From assembly GCA_030451965.1 (NCBI GenBank), contig JAKDNE010000080.1, forward strand, positions 1-10,774: a stretch of 10,774 nt of DNA. The letters run 5' to 3'. Numbering within the stretch: the first letter of the stretch is position 1; every line of letters begins with the position of its first letter. A program made the translations under genes and the position numbers. This DNA is from Brachybacterium sp. (lineage in GTDB: Bacteria > Actinomycetota > Actinomycetes > Actinomycetales > Dermabacteraceae). The notes below the pieces were generated by a model. That model searched no databases. It saw only the letters and a list, made by a program, of their open reading frames with translations, and was not told where the DNA came from. Shown piece by piece: positions 5,949 to 10,774 of this stretch.

Positions 5949-7693
5949 CCTCGTGCTCCCCGCGCGGCACTCTTCCCGGTGGCCACGGTGCGCGCCTCGT
6001 CCAGCAGCTCCTCGGCGTGGGCGAGGGCGACGTCGGAGGCGTCATCACCGGCGAGCATCCTCGCCAGCTCTCGGATCCGAGCCGGCCGGTCGAGGGTCTC
6101 CACGGTGGAGCTGGTGGTGCCCGCGCTGGAGGACTTCACGATCTGCAGGTGGGTGCTGGCGTGGGCGGCGACCTGCGGCAGGTGGGTCACGACGATCACC
6201 TGCGCGTGCCGGGCGAGCCGCGCCAGCCGCTGCCCCACCGCGAGCGCCGCTCGCCCCCCGATGCCCGCATCGATCTCGTCGAAGACGAACACCGGCGCGG
6301 CGGCACGGTCCTGGCGGGAGGAGGACAGCGCGACCTCGAGGGCGAGCATCACGCGGGAGAGCTCCCCGCCTGATGCGGCTTGTGCCACGGGCAGATGCTG
6401 GGCACCGGGGTGCGGGGCGAGGAGGATCGCGACCGCGTCCCGGCCGTGGGAGCGATGGCTCTGAGCGGTCACCTCCACCCGGATGTCCGCATCGGGCATC
6501 TCGAGGTGGCGCAGCTCCTCCTGGACGGCTGTGGACAGTGCGGAGGCGGCGTCGGTGCGGGCCGCGGTGAGAGCCTCGGCGGCTGCGGCGAGATCGTCCT
6601 CGAGCTGGGAGAGCCGGGTGGCGGTCTCGGACTGCTCCTGCTCGGCGCCCTCGAAGCGGTCCAGGTCGATGGCCGCGGTGCGGGAGGTGGCCAGCAGGGT
6701 GGTGATGGTCTCGGCCGGGCCGTCGGCGCCGGGCAGTACGGCTCCGAGGTCGCGCACCAGCAGCGTCAGCTCGTGGAGGCGCTCGTTGGCCTCCTCGATC
6801 CGGCCGGGTGAGGCATCGATGTCCTCGGCGTAGCGTGAGGTCTCCGCGGCGACGTCCGACAGCTCGATGCGGACGGAGTCCAGCCGCTCGACCAGCGGTG
6901 CGAGCGTGGGGTCGGTGCGCGCAGCTCGGCCCAGCGCCTCGGCGGCGATGGCCAGCAGCGGGGCGGCGGCCGGGCCGTCGTCGTCCCCGACCAGTGCCAG
7001 TGCTGCCTGCCCGGCGGCGCCACGCAGCTCCTCGGCATTGCCGAGGCGTTCGATCTCCGCCCGCAGCGAGAGGTCCTCGTCCTCCTGCGGATCAGCCAGT
7101 TCGAGCCGTTCGAGGGCCTCCCGCAGGGCGGTACCGCGTCGGTCGCGCTCGGCGAGCAGGGCGTCGAGCTCGGTGAGCCGCTCGGCGAGCTCGACGCGCT
7201 CACGCCAGATCTCCCGGTGCCGATCGAGCAGGGGTCCGATCTCGGCGACCGCGAAGCGGTCCAGCGCCTCCCGCTGGGCGTCGAGGTCCCTCAGCCGCTG
7301 CTGGTCGGACTGGCCATGCACGGTCACCGCGGTGCCCACGAGGCGGGACAGGGTGCCGATCGGGACGGGGACCCCACCGATCTGCGCTCGGGAGCGACCG
7401 TCGCGGGTCACACGGCGGACCACCAGCACCTCGCCGTCGTCCTCGTCGGCCCCGAGCTCGTCGAGGGAGTCGGCGAGCTCGGTGTGTCCGGTCAGCGAGA
7501 GCGTGCCGTCCACGGTGCTGGCGCCACTGGTGCGGCCCCGGTCCAGCCGGCCGCCCAGCAGCATGGTCAGACCGGTGACGATCATCGTCTTGCCGGCGCC
7601 GGTCTCCCCCGTCAGAGCGGTGAAGCCGGGGCCGAAGTCGAGCATCGCGTCATCGATCACGCCGATGTGGCGGATGCGGAGCGTGGACAGCAT
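5945..7693 (-). CDS. recN: DNA repair ATPase RecN
   Basis: RecN is an SMC-like ATPase that binds DNA ends and helps homologous repair of double-strand breaks. This 582-residue protein is of normal family length. The N-terminus MLSTLRIRHIGVIDDAMLDF leads to a Walker A box GETGAGKT (29-36). A long central region (about 150-400), rich in Glu, Leu, Arg and Ala, fits the antiparallel coiled coil. The C-terminal head carries the ABC signature ASGGELSR (440-447), Walker B ending FVFDEIDAGIGG, with catalytic Glu473, and a His-loop THLPQVAAHA starting at Thr503. The ATG is preceded by AGGAAAGG, and the gap from nadK is 15 bases. The nadK-recN-steA order is conserved in actinobacteria. I found no LexA-type palindrome just upstream, so damage control, if any, would act at a distant operon promoter. 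Confidence 0.97.
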   Translation of the reverse strand: MLSTLRIRHIGVIDDAMLDFGPGFTALTGETGAGKTMIVTGLTMLLGGRLDRGRTSGASTVDGTLSLTGHTELADSLDELGADEDDGEVLVVRRVTRDGRSRAQIGGVPVPIGTLSRLVGTAVTVHGQSDQQRLRDLDAQREALDRFAVAEIGPLLDRHREIWRERVELAERLTELDALLAERDRRGTALREALERLELADPQEDEDLSLRAEIERLGNAEELRGAAGQAALALVGDDDGPAAAPLLAIAAEALGRAARTDPTLAPLVERLDSVRIELSDVAAETSRYAEDIDASPGRIEEANERLHELTLLVRDLGAVLPGADGPAETITTLLATSRTAAIDLDRFEGAEQEQSETATRLSQLEDDLAAAAEALTAARTDAASALSTAVQEELRHLEMPDADIRVEVTAQSHRSHGRDAVAILLAPHPGAQHLPVAQAASGGELSRVMLALEVALSSSRQDRAAAPVFVFDEIDAGIGGRAALAVGQRLARLARHAQVIVVTHLPQVAAHASTHLQIVKSSSAGTTSSTVETLDRPARIRELARMLAGDDASDVALAHAEELLDEARTVATGKSAARGARG

Positions 7694-7708
7694 GGAGCCT
7701 TTCCTGCC

Positions 7709-8653
7709 TCAGCGGGTGTGGGGGCCGCGTCCCCGCCAGCCCACGACGGGCAGCTGGAACTTCTCGACCAGCCGATCCGCGAAGGGGGTCGGGGCCAGCC
7801 GCGCCAGTCGCACGGATTGCGCGGACAGTCGGGCTTCGATGCGCATGCCCGCGGTGATGTCCGCGCTGCGGCGCCCGTCGAGGATGAGAATTCCGTCGTC
7901 GCGGTTGTCGAGAGTCATCTCCACGGCTGCCTCGGACGAGCGTCCGAGCACCAGGGGCCGGGCGAACAGCGCGTGGGCGGCCAACGGGATCAGCATCATC
8001 GCGTCGACCTCGGGCCAGATCACCGGGCCACCGGCGCTGAAGGCGTAGGCGGTCGAGCCGGTGGGGGTGGACAGCAGCACGCCGTCGGCGCCGAAGGAGG
8101 AGACCGGTCGCCCGTCGATCTCGACAGCGACGTTGATCATCTTCTTGCGATCGGCCTTCTCCAAGGATGCCTCGTTCAGGGCCCAGTGCTGCGCGACGAG
8201 CTCGTCCTCCGCGTCCAGCACCGTGATCTCGAGGGTCGAGCGCTCCTCGATCTCGTAGTCGCGGTCCAGCAGGCGCGAGACCGTGATCGAGAGATCCTCG
8301 ACCTCGCTCTCGGCGAGGAATCCCACATGTCCGAGATTCACGCCGTGGACGGGGACGTCGGCTGCGCGCACCGCTTCGAGCGCTCGCAGGATGGTGCCGT
8401 CGCCGCCGAGCACGATCCCGAGCTCGACGAGGTCCGCGGCGGAGACGGCGTCGAGGACGTCGACCGCGCCGTTGGTGAGGAAGGTGATCAGTTTGGGCGG
8501 GGCCATGTCGTCGGGCAGGGCGAGGATCTCCTCGACCTGGTCGTCGACGACGACGGCGCGCACGTTCCGCAGCCGGAGCTCCTCGAGCACGCTGAGCGTC
8601 GCGTGCAGCGCGGCTCGTCGACCCGTGTGCACGTACAGGAGGAACCGTCGCAT
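7709..8653 (-). CDS. nadK: NAD kinase
   Basis: NAD kinase phosphorylates NAD to NADP in the cytoplasm, the only known route to NADP. The protein has 314 residues, typical for actinobacteria. Diagnostic motifs are the GGDGT phosphate-donor motif (83-87) preceded by a hydrophobic strand, VNLGHVGFLAE (105-115), the NAD-binding Asn-Glu pair in WALNEASLEK (Asn160, Glu161), and the Gly-rich block GVLLSTPTGSTAYAFSAGGP (191-210). RDDGILILDGR (251-261) carries the C-terminal conserved strand. The ATG start gives a family-like N-terminus (MRRFLLYVHTGR, where the phosphate-loop strand begins). An AGGAGG lies 10 bases upstream inside the tlyA tail; the gap to tlyA is five bases. The neighbours tlyA and recN are the usual ones. 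The sequence does not show whether it prefers ATP or polyphosphate. Confidence 0.97.
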   Translation of the reverse strand: MRRFLLYVHTGRRAALHATLSVLEELRLRNVRAVVVDDQVEEILALPDDMAPPKLITFLTNGAVDVLDAVSAADLVELGIVLGGDGTILRALEAVRAADVPVHGVNLGHVGFLAESEVEDLSITVSRLLDRDYEIEERSTLEITVLDAEDELVAQHWALNEASLEKADRKKMINVAVEIDGRPVSSFGADGVLLSTPTGSTAYAFSAGGPVIWPEVDAMMLIPLAAHALFARPLVLGRSSEAAVEMTLDNRDDGILILDGRRSADITAGMRIEARLSAQSVRLARLAPTPFADRLVEKFQLPVVGWRGRGPHTR

Positions 8654-8658
8654 GGTGG

Positions 8659-9504
8659 TCAGTCCTCCTCGGTGGTGTGCTGGTCACGGCGGTGCCGTGG
8701 ACCGTCCCCGCGCACGGCCGACTCGATCATGTCACAGGCCTCGGCGTCCAGCGCGGAGGTCGCGCCGTGCGGTCGCAGATGGAGGAAATACTCTCGGTTC
8801 CCGTCCTGCCCGGGCAGGGCGCTCGGTCCGACGGCGAGGGTGAGCAGCCCCGCCCGGGCGGCCGCCACGGCCACACCGCGCACCGCAGCCGCTCGGTCGG
8901 AGCTGTCGCTGACCACGCCTGACTTGGGCAGCGCGCTCCTGCCCACCTCGAACTGGGGCTTGACCATGAGCAGCAGTTCGCCGTCGGCACGGAGCACCCC
9001 GGCCAGGGCGGGGATCACGGTGCGCAGGGAGATGAAGGACAGGTCCGCGACGAGCAGGTCGACCATGGCCCCCAGGAGCTCGGGTGTGAGGTCCCGCACG
9101 CTGATGCCGTCACGGACCGTGACCCGGGGATCGCTGCGGACGTGCTCGGCGAGCTGGTCGTGGCCGATGTCGACGGCGATCACCGCGGCGGCGCCCCGGC
9201 GCAGCAGCACATCCGTGAATCCGCCGGTGGAAGCCCCGGCATCCAGACACAGCCGACCGACGGGGTCCAGTGCCAGCGCCTCGAGCGCCCCGGCGAGCTT
9301 GTGGGCGGCGCGGGACGCGAACTCGACCCCGTCGGGGACGTCGACCACCTCGAGCACGGCACCGGGCGCAACCGGCGTCGCAGCCTTCGCGGCGGCGCGG
9401 CCGTCGACCCGGGCACGGCCCTCCTCGATGATGCGCCGGGCGTGGCTTCGAGAGCGGGCGTAACCGGCGGCGAGCAGCGCGACGTCCAGCCGGTCGCCGG
9501 TCAC
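8659..9504 (-). CDS. tlyA: TlyA 16S/23S rRNA 2'-O-methyltransferase (hemolysin-A family)
   Basis: TlyA methylates ribose 2'-OH groups of 23S rRNA C1920 and, in the longer TlyA class, 16S rRNA C1409 (E. coli numbering); loss of this confers capreomycin resistance in mycobacteria. The 281-residue protein begins with an S4 RNA-binding domain (RLDVALLAAGYARSRSHARR, 5-24). An FtsJ/RrmJ-like methyltransferase domain follows: SRAAHKL (64-70), the S-adenosylmethionine motif DAGASTGGFTD (88-98), VADLSFISL (152-160), VKPQFEVG (181-188) and NREYFLHLRP (236-245). These supply the K-D-K-E tetrad as Lys69, Asp154, Lys182 and Glu238, the same numbers as in M. tuberculosis TlyA. This match supports the GTG start at 9504, which overlaps the upstream stop (GTGA), over an upstream in-frame start at 9576 that would add 24 residues. 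The inter-domain linker reads VEFA where mycobacterial TlyA has RAWV. The last 25 residues are charged and probably disordered. Confidence 0.95.
   Translation of the reverse strand: MTGDRLDVALLAAGYARSRSHARRIIEEGRARVDGRAAAKAATPVAPGAVLEVVDVPDGVEFASRAAHKLAGALEALALDPVGRLCLDAGASTGGFTDVLLRRGAAAVIAVDIGHDQLAEHVRSDPRVTVRDGISVRDLTPELLGAMVDLLVADLSFISLRTVIPALAGVLRADGELLLMVKPQFEVGRSALPKSGVVSDSSDRAAAVRGVAVAAARAGLLTLAVGPSALPGQDGNREYFLHLRPHGATSALDAEACDMIESAVRGDGPRHRRDQHTTEED
8664..8669 (-). promoter_or_regulatory. Ribosome binding site of nadK inside the tlyA tail
   Basis: The minus strand reads GAGGAGGACTGACCACCATG. AGGAGG lies 10 bases before the nadK ATG, and its bases also encode the terminal Glu-Glu-Asp of TlyA. 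The site decides the nadK start and suggests that nadK translation follows that of tlyA. Confidence 0.7.
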
Positions 9505-10517
9505 CGCTCGGCGGTCGCCGGCGCGGTGGCGGGCCGGCCGTGCAGCTGCCCGGTCCACGCGCTGTCCGGGCAGCATTCGTTCAGCAGGGCCAGCACGGCG
9601 CGCAGCACCTGCGGGTCTTCCCTGTCCCCGTGGACCGTGATGTCACCGTCGCTCCAGGTGGCGCTCACGGCACCGCAGCGGGCGTAGTCGCCGTCTACGA
9701 CCGGCAAGGGGAACGGCGCGGCGATCTGGGCGAGGTCCGGAAGGATGAACGTGGGCCGACGGATCGGCTGGGCGCGGAGCGCCGACTCGGCCCCATCGAC
9801 ACCGGTGAGCACGAGCAGGGAGTCCATCCCGGCCCGCACCGCCCCCTCGATGTCGGTATCCAGACGGTCGCCGATGATCAGCGGTCGGCGCGCACGGTGC
9901 TCACGGGCCGCGACCTCGAACATGCCCGGTTCGGGCTTCCCGGCGACGGCCGGCTCGACCCCGGTGGCGTGCCGCAGTGCCGCGACCAGGGAACCGTTGC
10001 CCGGGGCGAGGCCCCGCTCGGTGGGCAGGGTCGCATCGACGTTGGTGGCCATCCAGTAGGCACCGTGACCGATCGCGTAGGCGCCTTCGGCCAGGCGCGA
10101 CCAGTCCAGGTCCGGCGACCACCCCTGGACCACGGCGGCGACGTCCGCGGAGTCGGTGTCCACAGGGGTGAGGCCGACCTCGCGCATCTGGGCGGCCAGG
10201 CTCGGTCCACCCACGACGAGCACCTTCGCGCCGGTCTCGAGTCGGTCGGCCAGCAGACGGGACGCGACCTGCGGGGAGGTCACGAACTCCTCCGGCTGCG
10301 CGGCAATGCCCACGACGGCAAGGTGCTCGGCCGCCTGCTGCGGGGTGCGGGAGGCGTTATTGGTCGCGAAGACCACGGTGCGTCCCGCCGCACGAGCGGT
10401 CTCGACCGCTGCGGCGGCATGGGGGATCGGCTGCGAGCCGTGCATGAGGGTGCCGTCGAGGTCGAAGAGCAGCGCATCATGCAGGTCGAGCAGGGACGGG
10501 TCCGGACGACGGATCAC
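9501..10517 (-). CDS. HAD-IIA family phosphatase, glycerol-3-phosphate phosphatase-like (Rv1692 type)
   Basis: This 338-residue cytoplasmic phosphatase belongs to the NagD-like subfamily IIA of the haloacid dehalogenase superfamily. All motifs are intact: LLFDLDGTL (16-24) with nucleophile Asp19 and acid/base Asp21, VVFATNNASR (48-57) with Thr52, GKPEPGMF (193-200) with Lys194, and IIGDRLDTDIEGA (214-226) with the metal-binding Asp217. The cap domain lies between motifs II and III, as expected in IIA. About 75 residues (264-338) extend beyond the HAD fold. They include a predicted strand-rich stretch with WSDGDITVHGD (288-298), then Ala/Pro-rich residues; M. tuberculosis Rv1692 also has a C-terminal extension. 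Rv1692 is a glycerol-3-phosphate phosphatase and holds the same place upstream of tlyA, so that substrate is the best inference; phosphoglycolate or nitrophenyl phosphate are alternatives. The GTG start overlaps the preceding stop (GTGA), with GGGGGAG upstream. Confidence 0.9.
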   Translation of the reverse strand: MIRRPDPSLLDLHDALLFDLDGTLMHGSQPIPHAAAAVETARAAGRTVVFATNNASRTPQQAAEHLAVVGIAAQPEEFVTSPQVASRLLADRLETGAKVLVVGGPSLAAQMREVGLTPVDTDSADVAAVVQGWSPDLDWSRLAEGAYAIGHGAYWMATNVDATLPTERGLAPGNGSLVAALRHATGVEPAVAGKPEPGMFEVAAREHRARRPLIIGDRLDTDIEGAVRAGMDSLLVLTGVDGAESALRAQPIRRPTFILPDLAQIAAPFPLPVVDGDYARCGAVSATWSDGDITVHGDREDPQVLRAVLALLNECCPDSAWTGQLHGRPATAPATAER

Positions 10518-10774
10518 GCAGTCTCCCCCGCCTCGTGCTCGGGAACCGGCGCCACCGTGTGCTCCTGTGCTTCGGGCGCAGCAGCCGCCGAGCTCTCCGG
10601 GTCCTCGCCATCGGCATCGTCTGCGGCGTCGGCGGCGCCGTTCACTGCGTCGATGTCAGCAGTGTCGTCGTTTCCAGCGGCGTCCTCGGAGGCAGCCCCG
10701 TCCGCCAGGCCTTCGACATCAGCATCAGCGTACGGATCGAAGGCGGCCAGCCCGGACACCTGCGCGTCGGCGGC
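10514..10774 (-). CDS. C-terminal tail of an acidic protein (partial, 5' end outside window)
   Basis: The frame is open from the right edge to a TGA at 10514, giving the last 86 residues of a protein whose start lies outside. The segment holds 27 Ala, 15 Asp and 9 Glu, with no Lys or Arg, so it is strongly acidic and almost surely disordered. GLAAFDPYADADVEGL near its beginning is the only less repetitive part. I cannot identify a domain. In M. tuberculosis the gene before the HAD phosphatase (Rv1691) encodes a tetratricopeptide-like protein, and this tail may end an equivalent; that rests on position alone. The junction with the HAD gene is a GTGA overlap, so this gene belongs to the same transcription unit. 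Codon usage is GC-rich like its neighbours, supporting a real coding frame. Confidence 0.65.
   Translation of the reverse strand, partial: AADAQVSGLAAFDPYADADVEGLADGAASEDAAGNDDTADIDAVNGAADAADDADGEDPESSAAAAPEAQEHTVAPVPEHEAGETA

Noticed and set aside
7694..7800. A possible SOS (LexA) box controlling recN.
   Set aside because: I found no palindrome of the actinobacterial GAAC-N4-GTTC type near the recN start; only a half-like GGAAC appears within nadK.
9505..9576. An upstream in-frame start for TlyA adding 24 residues.
   Set aside because: The added residues are Arg/Ala-rich and overlap the HAD gene; the GTG at 9504 places the catalytic tetrad at the same numbers as in M. tuberculosis TlyA.
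1..10774. tRNA or rRNA genes, CRISPR arrays, insertion sequences, prophage or attachment sites.
   Set aside because: Protein genes cover the window almost end to end; no regular direct repeats with spacers, terminal inverted repeats, transposase motifs or tRNA-like folds were seen. The short GGTCGC run is within a coding loop and is not a CRISPR.

Overview
The window is very GC-rich, uses GTG as well as ATG starts, and is packed with genes on one strand. The order HAD phosphatase, tlyA, nadK, recN, steA, steB is the conserved block known from Mycobacterium tuberculosis (Rv1692 to Rv1698) and other Actinomycetota. The host is therefore an actinobacterium. The compactness and the envelope genes after steB suggest a Micrococcales member, perhaps a Brachybacterium-like organism, but the genus is a guess.

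Every gene lies on the minus strand and is read from right to left: (1) the C-terminal tail of an acidic protein cut by the right edge; (2) a HAD-IIA phosphatase resembling glycerol-3-phosphate phosphatase; (3) TlyA rRNA 2'-O-methyltransferase; (4) NAD kinase; (5) RecN; (6) SteA; (7) SteB; (8) a short MraY/WecA-like (PNPT superfamily) membrane protein with an altered active-site loop; (9) a MurJ-family flippase with an unusual Ala/Thr-rich insertion; (10) a GT-B family 4 glycosyltransferase cut by the left edge. No intergenic gap exceeds 15 bases. Six of nine junctions are 4-base ATGA or GTGA stop/start overlaps, so this looks like one long, translationally coupled transcription unit. I see no internal promoter, terminator, RNA gene, mobile element or CRISPR array.

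The right half holds housekeeping functions: ribosome modification, NADP supply and recombination repair. The left half reads as an envelope module. SteA and SteB are cell-separation and envelope factors in Corynebacteriales. Directly coupled to them are a lipid-phosphate sugar-transferase-like protein, a lipid-linked-sugar flippase and a cytoplasmic glycosyltransferase. These last three are the kinds of parts needed to build and flip a polyprenyl-linked glycan. The PNPT-like protein has lost part of the usual catalytic loop, so it may be a non-catalytic or changed-function relative. This SteA-SteB-PNPT-MurJ-GT set is the best candidate in the window for a poorly described system.
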